Of a stretch of DNA of 64,000 nucleotides, positions 46,426-56,659 are shown in pieces (position 1 is the stretch's first letter; every line of letters begins with the position of its first letter). The stretch lies in assembly GCA_027627225.1 (NCBI GenBank), contig JAPFQT010000035.1:218501-282500 (forward strand). The letters are read 5' to 3'. This DNA comes from Congeria kusceri (Eukaryota > Mollusca > Bivalvia > Myida > Dreissenidae). Position numbers and translations under genes: made by a program. A model generated the notes under the pieces. The model saw only the letters and a program-made list of their open reading frames with translations, ran no database searches and was not told where the DNA came from.

Positions 46426-46695
46426 CTCAACAGGTCACCTGTACTTGTAAAGCAACAGAAGGTTGATTTTGGCAGGTAGATAATCAAACATTATAAAATA
46501 TGTCGGCATAGGTTTTTAAACAGAGATAAATACTGTTTGCATAAACATTCGAAAGGTTTCTATTGCTCACATATTTATTACCCATAATAGTCTACATTTG
46601 ATGTTACTCTGCATGTATGTCAAGACCGTAATGAGTTCATATGCTGACAGTAAATGCTGTTAAACATTGAGTTCTATAACACTAAACTAAGTTAC

Positions 46696-46779
46696 CAGCC
46701 CTGTTGAACAGTCGGCCCGTTACTGGGAAGATCGTGTCCACAGCATCTTCCTTCATCTCCACAGCCTCGCAATGACATA
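46696..46779 (-). CDS. Candidate exon upstream of the TSP1-like exon, unknown
   Basis: The acceptor 'atatcttccag' (46781-46780) and donor G|GTAACT (46696/46695) bracket 84 bases in phase 1-1: the remainder of a split codon and then 'CHCEAVEMKEDAVDTIFPVT', 'GRLFNRA'. The phase agrees with splicing onto the exon at 45245-45105. I do not recognise the sequence, and 28 residues are too few to be sure it is real. Confidence 0.3.
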
Positions 46780-47133
46780 CTGGAAGATATGGTGAACATA
46801 GAAATCAATGTGTACATACCAACATACAATTCTTATAAACTATATTTTACTAATTATGCTATGGTGGTTAATCTTTTTTTGCAGCATGATTTTGCTTTAA
46901 TGTATGTTTTTTTCTTTTGAAACACCCCATGTATATTGACAAATATGTTAACGTGAATTGGAATACAATTAGAATTTTGTTATTTTATGTCTACTACTAA
47001 TGTTCCTGTGCCTGCAAATGTGTCATCGATGACCAGTGTTTATATTATTAAATTAGTTTTGTCAATTGGGTTTTGTCAATTATTTGAAGAAACAAGGCCA
47101 TCACATTTAGCACTGTTTCTTTATTAATTATTC

Positions 47134-47460
47134 GCAATTCTAACATGATACTCACTACTTTTCCTGTAGATACAGAAAAAATTATAGTGGTTTAACTTCA
47201 CAATAAACAACGCCAAAAGAAGTCTCGATTCTGAGCGGAGCATATTAAAAAATAGTTCTCATTACAATTGCAAAAATATGTGTCAAATCAACATTTCTCA
47301 TTACAATTGCAAAAATATGTGTCAAATCATGTTGATATCAAATCAAATCAAAATAATTTTTGCGTTTTCGTTGTTTATCGACCAATAAACAATTCTTTGT
47401 TATTCCAATGTTTGGCTATTAATCCACTCGGGATAACGACCTCGTGGTTTAATTGGCGAT
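47134..47460 (-). mobile_element. Palindrome-bearing repeat family, reverse copy with internal duplication
   Basis: It holds 'gcaattctaacatgatactc', 'gaagtctcgattctgagcgg' and 'tttatcgaccaataaacaat'. Inside, 'catttctcattacaattgca' type sequence through 'aaaatatgtgtcaaat' is duplicated in tandem (about 47250-47325). A 64-codon open frame here is a shadow. Confidence 0.7.
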
Positions 47461-47935
47461 GAGCTCTGCTTTGTTAGGGTCTACAAAATTCACAGATTGG
47501 AGCAATGTCTGGAATATATATGTTCTCTGCTTTGTCTGTATGCATACAAATCATTTTGCAAAAGGAGAATTGTCCTTTTATACTGTACTTTCTGCTCATG
47601 TATTCTCTTATTCTGTGAAGTAAGTTGAGGTATCACAAAATAGTTTTAGTCCTGACAAAAAAATCAACAAAGGGTAGTATTCAAAATTGTTGTGCAATTA
47701 TCAGTTATGGTTCTTGTAAACTTTACCTACACCTGCTATCGTAATCATTGTGTGCAGAATAAACAAAATGCCTTTTATCATTTTTGAATTATGCTTTGCA
47801 CACTCATAAACAAAAGGGAAGTAATTCAATAACCTTACAAGTCAGGTTCTTGCATGCAACACACCATCTGGTGATGGTGATCATTTCTGCCAATATAACT
47901 GAAAATCTCAGCATGCATGACAAAATGATGCTCTA
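47461..47935. other. Gene-free spacer
   Basis: Nothing recognised. Confidence 0.4.
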
Positions 47936-48850
47936 GACAATTATTTGACCTTTTACCTTAATTAGTGACCTTGAAGTTTCAGCTACAGACCTGGTTCTTT
48001 AACGCCACGTGCTGTCTAATAATGATTATCACTTCTGCCAAGTAATTTGAAAATTCTTCCATGCTGGGCAAAAATTATACTTTTGTCAAAGTAAATTGCT
48101 TAAACTCTTATATTTGACCTTTAAGTGTGACCTTGACTTTGGACCTAAGGATCTAGTTGTTGCACGCCATATGCTGTCTCATTATGCTTATCAGTTCTGT
48201 CAAGTAATTAGAAAAAATCCTCGGGCCTAGTTGTTGCACGTGACACACCGTCTAATAATGGTCATCAAACTTATTTGAAAATCCTTCAATGCCGGACAAA
48301 GTTATTGCCTGGACAAGAATCTTTTTTTTGCACGCTACAAACCATCTCGATGGTTAGCACTTCAGCCAAGTTATTTGAAAACCCTTCTCTGCTGGACAAA
48401 ATTATGCTCCAGACAGTATCTATGGCTTAAATTCTTGTATTTGATACTTGACCTTTAAGAGTGATCTTGACTTTGGACCAAGGGACCTGGTTTTTGCACG
48501 CTACAAAACATCTCGATGCTTAGCGCTTCAGCCAAGTTATTAGAAAACCCATCTCTGCTGGACAAAATTATGCTCCGGACAGTATCTATGGCTTAAATTC
48601 TTATATTTGACCTTTGACCTTTAAGTCAGACTTGACCTTGGTCCTAGGGAACTGGTTCTTATGCACAACACACCGTCGCACCATGCTTAACACTTGGGCC
48701 TAACTTCTTTGAAATTCCTTCCATTTGGGACAAAATTATTTTCCGTACAGGGTCTGTGGGTTATAATTCTCATATTTGACCATTGACCTTTAAGTGTGAC
48801 CTTGCTCTTGGACATAGGGACCTGGTTTTTGCGAGTGACACACCGTCTTA
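47936..48850 (+). repeat. ~180-bp tandem units with 'gaccttggacctagggacct'
   Basis: About five degenerate units contain 'tgacctttaagtgtgacctt', 'ggtttttgcacgctacaaa(c)', 'cttcagccaagttat', 'tgctggacaaaattatgctc' and 'gacagtatctatggctta'. It is a bivalve-type nonautonomous repeat body; neither terminus is clearly seen. Confidence 0.65.
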
Positions 48851-50012
48851 TTATGCTTAACATTTATAATTATGTTCATTATAAATATTCATTTAACCAT
48901 CTAAAAGGCACTATACATTATACGGTTACAATATATTGTGGTACTATAAGAGTCTGTATTATCAGACTAGATCAAAGCTTCCATTCAAGCAAGGCATAAG
49001 CTTTCTTTATGAGTAATAATACACACATCATGTCGGCAGACAGTAACAAATCATAACTGCAACAACAAATAAATATCCTAGAATAATAGGAACAGATACC
49101 CTAGTATAGCTATTACAATTTAAAAATGAAAATAGTTGGATTATTGGGCCATACCACTGAATTTAATTGATTTGTAATCCTTTGTACACCATCACAGTGT
49201 AAGGGTCTGCTAAAATCATATTTATGACACAACTTCTTCTATGCAATAAAGAAAGACCAGTGCTCTCCATAAATTACTGAATTTGTCCACAAACAAGAGC
49301 TGTCAGAAGACAGCTGCACTCGGCTATTTGAAGTGTTTCAGTTGGTACATATTACATTTTTCCACAACATAGTATGTATAACATATTTTTATAAACGCAC
49401 AAAATATGAAGAATTTTTATAGCCAAATTGAAGAGACTTCGACTAAATTATATTCAGTTCGCTACAAGTGAAGGACAATTCTGTAACATGACATGAAAAT
49501 AATGAAATTTCAAATGCTCACACAGTACATCTTGGTTGGCCACTTATTTTCCAACAATTATAATTACAAAGCAAATACCAATTAAATATGCAACCACTTA
49601 TAATTATCTGCTTTTGTTATGAACTGTTCATTAGTAAAGCTAGTGGCCTTCATAAGAATAGACCTAATAGCACCGACATGAAAGCACAATGGTAGCATTC
49701 AAGGTGTTGTCGATTTTGTATGTAATTATGATAACACTTAGATAAAATTTCCCCTCAGTAATAAGAATAATTGGACCATAAATCATTCATCATCTGTTCA
49801 GACATTCAAAGGTATCTGAATACACACAAAATATATGTATAATAGCATGTCATTATATATGCATTAAAAGCACTCAAGTGCCAACGAGGATTACAAAATG
49901 TTGCTACTAATTTGTTTTAAGTAGGTTTTTGACAGGTCAGCAACACGATACTATGCTGCAGTGACAAATGGCACATAATTACACTATGATTACACTTTAC
50001 AGTTTTTATTTA
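48851..50012. other. Gene-free stretch with one repeat end
   Basis: At 49284-49330, 'caagagctgtcagaagacag' plus 'ctgcactcggctatttgaag' is a left end related to 41070. Its body does not follow, so it is a truncated copy. Otherwise AT-rich DNA without a recognisable gene. A segment at 49440-49760 resembles 54160-54450 ('agtgaaggaca', 'ttattttccaacaatta', 'acaatg(g/a)(t/c)agcattcaaggtgtt'). Confidence 0.45.
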
Positions 50013-51300
50013 AACAAGAGATGTTTGTAAAACATCTATGCCCCCTGACTTGCAGCCAAGTTGTGAATATGTGCAATTGTTAAGATTTTTTTTCAATATG
50101 CAATCCCAAGCGAGGTCTCAATATACGGTATCTCTGTATGGAGTTTCATTAAAATATCTCGATGCGTTCTCAAGTTATTGAGCAGAAATTGTTTTTCTAT
50201 TTTCAGTAATGGTGACCTTGACCCCACCCACCCCATATGAAATCCCAAGAGAGGTCTCCATATAAGGTATCTATGTGTCAAGTTTCATTAAAATAACTTG
50301 ATGGGTTCTCAAGTTACTGAGCGGAAACCGTTTTTCCATTTTTAGCAATGGTGACCTTGACCCCACCCAACCCATATGCAATCCCAAGCAAGGGAAATAA
50401 GGTATCTATGTATGAAGTTGCATTAAAATATAATGCTTGTCAAGTTATTGTGGGAAAAGCAGGAACGGTGAGCATTAAAATATCTTAATGCTTGTCAAGT
50501 TATTGTGGGAAAAGCGTTTTTCTATTTTTAGTAATGGTGACCTTGACCTTGAACTAACCCACCGATATCAATGTATGAAGTTTTTCATTAAAATATCTTG
50601 ATGCATTCTTAAGTTATTAAGCAGAACCATTTTCTATTTTTAGTAACTGTCACATTGACCTTGACCGCACCCACCCCATATGCAATCTCAAGCAAGGCTT
50701 CGATATAAGGTATATATATATATGTATATGAAGTTTCATTAAAATATCTCGATGCATTCTCAAGTTATGGAGCAGAAACCTTTCTTTTATTTTTAGTTAT
50801 GGTAACCTTGACCCAACCCACCCCATATGCAATCACAAGCTAGGTCTCAATATAAGGTATCTTTGTATGAAGTTTCATTAAAATATCTCTATGCTTTCTC
50901 AAGTTATTGAGCGGAAACCGTTTTGCTATTTTTAGTAATGGTGACCTTGACCATGACCCCACCCAACCCATATGCCATATTAAGCGAGGTCTCGATATAA
51001 GGCATCTATGTTTAAAGTTTCATTAAAATATCTAGATGCGTTCTCAAGTTATTGAGCGGAAAACGTTTTTCTATTTTTAGCAACGGTGACCTTGACCTTT
51101 GACCTCAAAATGTATTGGCGTCTTCCTTTCCTCCCAAGTAACCAGCATACAAAATGTCATGATCGTAGGTCAAAGCGTTCTCTAGATATAGTGCGGAAAC
51201 AAAATGGTCTACCGACCGACCGACCATCCGACTGACCAACCGACAAACGGACAAGTGCAAAGAAAGATACCCCCACTTCTTCGAAGAGGGGCATAATAAT
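50013..51300 (+). mobile_element. Pearl/Helitron-like element, longest copy
   Basis: Same layout as 19910-20765: left end 'aacaagagatgtttgtaaaa', at least eight ~120-bp units with 'gtgaccttgacc', then 'catgatcgtaggtcaaagcg', an ACCG-type run at 51210-51235, and the hairpin 'tacccccacttcttcgaaga' then 'ggggcataataat'. The number of internal units differs from the copy at 19910, as expected if units expand and contract. Minus-strand open frames over its right end are not genes. Confidence 0.8.
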
Positions 51301-51379
51301 AAACCCCAGTCCTGTGCCAAAGAGAGAATTGTATTGTGTACTGCTTTTCCTCCACAACTGATACCACTAGAATTGTCAC

Positions 51380-52200
51380 ACGAGTGATGGATATACCCCC
51401 ACTATTTGGCCTTGTCACAAAACTATGGCATTCATTCGAAAGAAATGGACAGATAGAGAATGCTTAGATTTGTGAATGGTCAACAGTGTATTTGGAAAAA
51501 TTTAATTTCAATACAAGCCATAAATCTGTCAACATTTAGTGGTTTATAACCCAAGTTGAACTTGATCTGTATTTTATGATAATACACATATGTACCAAAA
51601 ATAATTTTAATACGTGAAGCCTTTCATGTGTTATTGTCCATGTTTTTGGGGGAATTAAAGTCCAAAAGGGGCCTTAACTGTGTCAAAATTCAGTGGTTTG
51701 TAACCAAAGTCGAACTTGACCTGTATTTTATGATGCTACACATGTGTACCAATAATTATTTTAAAATGTCAGCAATTGTTGAGTTATCGTCAGGAAACTA
51801 TGTTTTTAGGGAATTAAAGTCAAATAAAGGGCCATAACTCTGTCAAAATTTAGTGGTTTGTAACCAAAATCGAACTTGACCTGTATTCTATGATGTTACA
51901 CCTGTGTACCAAAAATTATTCCAATATGTGAAGCCTTTCTTGAGTTATCATCTGGAAACAATGTTTTTAGGGAATTTTAAGTCGAAACAGGGCCATAACT
52001 CTGTCAAAATTTAGTGGTTTGTAACCAACATCGAACTTGACCCGTATTGTATGATGTTACACATGTGTACCAAAAATTATTTGAATATGTTAAGCCTTTC
52101 TTGAGTTATCATCCGGAAAAAAACAAAAAACCATTAGACTTACAAGTTCACTCCTATATACCTCCCCTAAACTTCGTTTGTGGGGGTATAATAATGGTTT
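51380..52200 (+). mobile_element. Nonautonomous repeat with ~165-bp 'gtggtttgtaaccaa' units
   Basis: Four units share 'ctctgtcaaaatttagtggt', 'cgaacttgacctgtatt', 'atgatgttacacatgtgtac' and 'gagttatcatctggaaac'. It starts near 'ggatatacccccactatttg' and ends with a TTCG hairpin 'tacctcccctaaacttcgtt' then 'tgtgggggtataataatg', parallel to the hairpin of the pearl-like elements. Confidence 0.65.
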
Positions 52201-52414
52201 AAACCAAAATATCTGCATACTCAATAGAATGTCTACAGTATGGCTGAAATGCTTTAAATGCAGTATGATATTTTTCCATCTCAATACCCCTAAAGGACTA
52301 CCAAATTATGGATACATATAAATAGCACATATTTTTCAGGTCACGCCATGGTACCATGATTCCGTCATGTACAGTTCATAGTTTCCAAAGATTCTTACAT
52401 ACTATAAACTAGAC

Positions 52415-52806
52415 TTGTAGACCGTAGGACACGGATGCCCCCCACATTCGGCTGGTTGTCACAAAACTCCACTAATGTCAAAAAAAAAAAATGCAGCAAA
52501 ATACCCAGGTGCACAAGTTTACATGCTGATGAACATGTTTATTAAGTTTCATCACTAGCAGTTATACTTTTCAAATAACACGCGACAAAAGTCCATAAAT
52601 GTATTTGTTTTGCTATAAAAGGGCAATAACTCCACTGACGTCCGAAAAAAATCACCAAAAAACAGGTGCACAAGTTCATATGCTGATAAATAAGTACATA
52701 AAGTTTTATTGCTCTAGCAGTAACACTTTTTGAGTTACGCGCGACACAAAAATCCGACGGACAAGGGCAAATCTATACACCACCACTCTGAAAATTGGGG
52801 CATAAA
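52415..52806 (+). mobile_element. Short nonautonomous repeat, two units
   Basis: It begins 'gacttgtagaccgtaggaca' and 'cggatgccccccacattcgg', has two copies of 'ggcaataactcc' and '(g)tgcacaagtt(c/t)a(t/c)atgctgat', and ends 'accaccactctgaaaattgg' then 'ggcataaaataa'. Confidence 0.6.
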
Positions 52807-52939
52807 ATAAAATACCATCTTATTGGTTTTACAAGTTATTATTATTGTTTATCTTTAGTGGATCTTATAATTAAAGATACTGCACTCCAGATAGGCATAA
52901 CAATTTGCTGTTTTTGTAGTTATGTCTAAACAGTAAAAA

Positions 52940-53690
52940 CATTAGTAAAACCATCATTTTTTGTATAGAACACGATCAAATACTGTCATAAACTGTATAA
53001 TTTATTGAAGAAATTTCCTTGAACCCGGAATTCCCGATTTATAAATACTGCGGCTTTTCCCAATACAAGCACCTGATAAAAATATGCGTATGCGCGACAT
53101 GACAACATTTAACTGTAATAACCTAAATATAAACAGCACTATTTTAAAATCACTAAGTGAGTTAGACCGATAAAGACGAACTATATAAAACCATTGTGTT
53201 TCAGGTAAATTAAAACATGTGTCTAATTTTTTAATGTATTCTATATGATCATATAAGAAAAATTGTGTATTTTTGACAGTTTTCTTTAGTTTTTACGATT
53301 AGACCATCTGTAGTGCAGTCACTTTAAAAATTCATCCTAAAATCTTGTAATTGCAAGACATTTTGGAATTGCCTAAAAAGTTAGATTATTAATATGCTTT
53401 AAACCCAGCACCATTTATCAATATGTCCAATACGGATTTTGATGTCGTACCTGCATTGAATTGAATTAGTTCTAGTATAACATCCATTACAACAATTTCA
53501 ATCAAGGCTTTTATTGATTTCAACATGAATGGTTTAGGTCTTGAGTGTCTCGTGAAGAACCAAGGCATATAAAGGCATTTCAACAGGTTGTGTTTACAAA
53601 ACAACAGAATGATAAGAATGGTACATTATATTGATCAGTAGTGCAAATTGCCATTCTGAGTGGGTTTAACTGCTGGGGTATCTTCTTAAC
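52940..53690 (+). repeat. Dispersed repeat related to 62995-63370
   Basis: From about 53330 onwards, 'gacattttggaattgcct', 'ccattacaacaatttcaatc', 'aaggcatttcaa(c/t)aggttg' and 'at(g/a)ttgatcag' align in order with 62995-63370, giving roughly 350 bp of similarity. The upstream 400 bp is unassigned. Confidence 0.55.
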
Positions 53691-54000
53691 AACCCTATTA
53701 AAAGTATATTCCAAGGTTTAAGTGAATAACTTCTGTAGTTTTGAAGTTACAAAACTTTTGATCATAAACTTTAACCAGAAAATCTATATGAAAAAGGGAC
53801 ATAACTCTGTCGTAATCCAAAACAGAGTTATGGGGAAAACTCTGTCATAATCCAAAACAGAGTTATGGGGAATGTTGCCCCTGATACTGAAGTTGATGAC
53901 AAAGGTATATTCCAAGTTTCAAGTGAATAAATTGTATAGTTTTGAAATTACAAGACGTTTGAATAAAAACTTTAAACAAATTCAGACGTTGACGCTGTTT
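53691..54000 (+). repeat. Partial array of 'cataactctgtc' units
   Basis: Related to 1141-1829: 'ttttgaagttacaa', 'aaactttaaccagaaaatct', 'cataactctgtcgtaatcca' and a 37-bp tandem duplicate of 'aactctgtcataatccaaaa' plus 'cagagttatgggg'. The tail breaks off after 'cagacgttgacgctg', so the terminal hairpin is missing. Confidence 0.6.
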
Positions 54001-54814
54001 TGATGTTTTGATTATTATTTATGTACACCATCAAGTGTTAGGATGTGCCTAAACATATCTATGACTTATGTTCCTCCATGCAGTTAAGAAAATCCTGATA
54101 TGACAGTACATTCTCTAAATAAAACTGAATTGTTTATCCATCCAAAAAAAAGAAGAAAACCAGCTGTAAGTGAAGGACAACACTGCTACTTGACATGAAA
54201 ACTACTTAATTTCCAATGTTAACAGATCTGATCTACACATCTTGTCACTTATTTTCCAACAATTATGATAACGGAGCAAATACCAAACAAATATGCGAAC
54301 ACTTTTATAGATCTGCCTTTGTATTGAAACGTTCATCAGTGAAGATTGCGACCATCATAGAATCAAAGCAAATAACCGGGCACTAAAGCACAATGACAGC
54401 ATTCAAGGTGTTTTCAATGTTGTATGCAATTATGGCTATTGCCTACCTACCCGACTTTTCTTTGTTAAATCAAACCAGTTCTTTATATGCCAAATATTCT
54501 ATCTTTTCTTTGAGTTAAATAAAAGCTCGCTCTTCTTCCATTTTGGTCATTTTCTACTGGGTTAACAAATTAACTGTATCAGCTTGGGCATGCATTTCAA
54601 TAGGTCATATCAAAATGCAATTCTTATCATGTTTTATCAAACTTGTGAAAACTATGGACTGTTTGCTGGCATTCATTGTCTTATTAAAGATGATTGCTAG
54701 CAAAATCGTCATATCAACAGACACTTGATTATATTATCAAAAGCATAGTTTGTGTTAAATGCCATACTTTGACGCTAAATGGATCATAAATTTGCGATTA
54801 AAAACAATATATAT

Positions 54815-55079
54815 ATGAGGCGTGTCGTGGGAAAACCGGGCTTAATGAATGTGCGTAAAGTGTCTTCCAGGCTTAGCCTGTGCAGTCTGCACACGCTAAT
54901 CCGGGACAACACTTTCCGCTTTTATGGTATTTTCTGTTTCAAGGAAGTGTCTTCTAAACATAAATCCACTGCAGGCGGAAAGTGTCGTCCCATAGAGCCT
55001 GTGCAGACTGCACAGGCTAATCAGGGACGACACTTTACACACATGCATTAAGCCCGGTTTTCCCACGGCATGCCACATA
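54815..55079. mobile_element. ~260-bp inverted-repeat MITE
   Basis: The left arm 'ggcgtgtcgtgggaaaaccg' and 'ggcttaatgaatgtgcg' pairs with the right arm 'cacacatgcattaagcccgg' and 'ttttcccacggcatgcc'. It is flanked by 'atatatat' on both sides, a possible target-site duplication. Inner repeated arms 'agcctgtgcagtctgcac' and 'cctgtgcagactgcacaggc' give secondary hairpins. Same family as 40668. Confidence 0.85.
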
Positions 55080-55658
55080 AATATATATTGCCTACCTACC
55101 AGCCCGTTACCAGCAACCTTGGTTAGGCAATGGCAAACAAACAATTTTTTAAGGTTGGCCTGACAATTATTAAGATGCGTGTTTATATGTTCATTATTTT
55201 TTGTTTTATAAATGTCTGAATGGATGGCTTATACTTACTGTTCGGAAAAAAGTTCTTCTTGCAAGATTAAAGCCACAGTCCTCAGAATACAATTCAATAC
55301 GTCCTTAATTGGCATAATGAACGAGGGGAGATAACTTTGCAGCTAAGACGCGAAAAAGTGGCGAGTGATTTAAATTCTTATAACAAAAAGCTGGGATAAA
55401 ACAAAAGGGAGTTAAGTGAGTCCGCGAAACTCCGGTAACGGAAAACCTATGTTAAACTTTACTTATTTCACTAAATAATGTGTTTAAAACAATGAACAAG
55501 TTTCAATAGGCGTGGTATGGGCGCCGCCATATTGTTTTTGTACATAGCATAATATAAGAAAGGCAGTACACAATGTACCAAACACCCCACACAAAAAAGT
55601 AAAAGTATACTTCTAAAAAAAGAACTGGTTTAGTATTAAAAAGTGCAGTAAAACAAAT
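55080..55658. other. Putative 5' region of the L1/Tx1-like LINE
   Basis: No sharp 5' boundary or target-site duplication was found. The first ORF starts at 55659. Minus-strand open frames across 55503-55876 are shadows. Confidence 0.35.
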
Positions 55659-55892
55659 ATGTCGTCTACTAATTCGGAGAATACGCCTGAGCAGGCAGCA
55701 AAAGACGGGAAAAGTACAACTGTGTGCAAGAACCCTAAGGCAGGGGATAAACGAAATAGGGAAGTAGGGAGCTTTAGTAGCGTAAGCAAGGCAGACACTA
55801 GTTTGAACGTAACGCCAAATGTAAAACAAAAGAAAAAAAGAAACAGAAACCAGACCAAGATGAACAAAGTGAACAAAGTGATGACAAAATAA
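55659..55892 (+). pseudogene. LINE ORF1, N-terminal part (frame broken)
   Basis: It starts ATG with A at -3 and encodes 77 residues: a Ser/Thr-rich head followed by a basic stretch 'KQKKKRNRNQ'. The frame ends at TAA 55890-55892, which shares its last base with the ATG of the next frame (TAATG). Reading the other frame upstream of that ATG stays open back through the A-run at 55833-55839 and gives an acidic linker (QDEQSDEQSDD) typical of ORF1 proteins. The simplest view is therefore a one-base change in the A-run that splits a single ORF1, not two genes. Confidence 0.7.
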
Positions 55893-56659
55893 TGATTGAA
55901 CTCAAAGAAATCAACAAAAAGTTAAGTAATGTCCTGACAAAAGACAGCTATGAAGTGAGAGATCTAGTAAAAGGCATTGTGAATCAGCTGAAAGAAGAAT
56001 TACTAGGGTCTATCACATTAAGGGTAGAACATGTAGAAGGAGAACTCTTTGAAAAAACGGAAGAGAACATTAAACTTTCAAGAGAAATTGAAGAAGTAAA
56101 AAAAAAGCTGAAAGATCGAGAAGATGACAATGAAAAAATAAGAAAGAGCCTGAAATCACAAGAAAGGGCAAGCGAGTACAAATTCAACGACATAGAACAA
56201 TACAGTAAACGCAGTAACATTAAAATCGAAGGCATAAGTGATAAAGAAAACGAAACAGCAACAGAAACAGCAGACAAAGTACTCGAAACACTCAACCGTC
56301 ATATTCCGGACATTAAACTGTGTCACGCAGATATTGACATCGCACATAGAACCGGACCTTTCAACTCTAAGAAGAACAGACCGATTATATTAAAAATGAT
56401 CTCGAGAATGAGAAAGACAACTATTATGCGCAATGCCAAAACACTAAGAAAACAGAAATATCCTATTTACGTCAACGACCACCTCACAAAGTTGAATGCA
56501 CAAGTATTTGCATGTGTGAGAAAAAAGCAAAAGGACATTGTAACGTCGACATGGACACGGGATGGCAACATTTTCTACCGTGACGTGAACGAAATGGTCC
56601 ACAAAGTTACACAAGACCAATTCCAGTACTGGCTAGAACTGCCTTGGCCAAGCAATTAA
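55892..56659 (+). CDS. LINE ORF1 protein, coiled coil and RNA-binding part (L1-like)
   Basis: 255 residues. Residues about 15-100 are strongly heptad-rich and charged (coiled coil, expected trimerisation). Residues 101-118 'IEQYSKRSNIKIEGI' and 146-155 'DIDIAHRTG' are the conserved start and middle of the RRM-like domain of L1-type ORF1 proteins, followed by a basic C-terminal domain. In L1-like elements ORF1p coats the element RNA and acts as a nucleic-acid chaperone. The frame is open, but the N-terminus is separated by the frameshift described for 55659-55892, so this frame alone may start at an internal ATG. ORF2 lies 2 kb downstream, an unusually long gap. Confidence 0.85.
   Translation: MIELKEINKKLSNVLTKDSYEVRDLVKGIVNQLKEELLGSITLRVEHVEGELFEKTEENIKLSREIEEVKKKLKDREDDNEKIRKSLKSQERASEYKFNDIEQYSKRSNIKIEGISDKENETATETADKVLETLNRHIPDIKLCHADIDIAHRTGPFNSKKNRPIILKMISRMRKTTIMRNAKTLRKQKYPIYVNDHLTKLNAQVFACVRKKQKDIVTSTWTRDGNIFYRDVNEMVHKVTQDQFQYWLELPWPSN

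Noticed and set aside
55833..55841. Programmed -1 frameshift site in ORF1
   Set aside because: The bases before the A-run do not give a clean X-XXY-YYZ slip in the zero frame; a one-base mutation is simpler.
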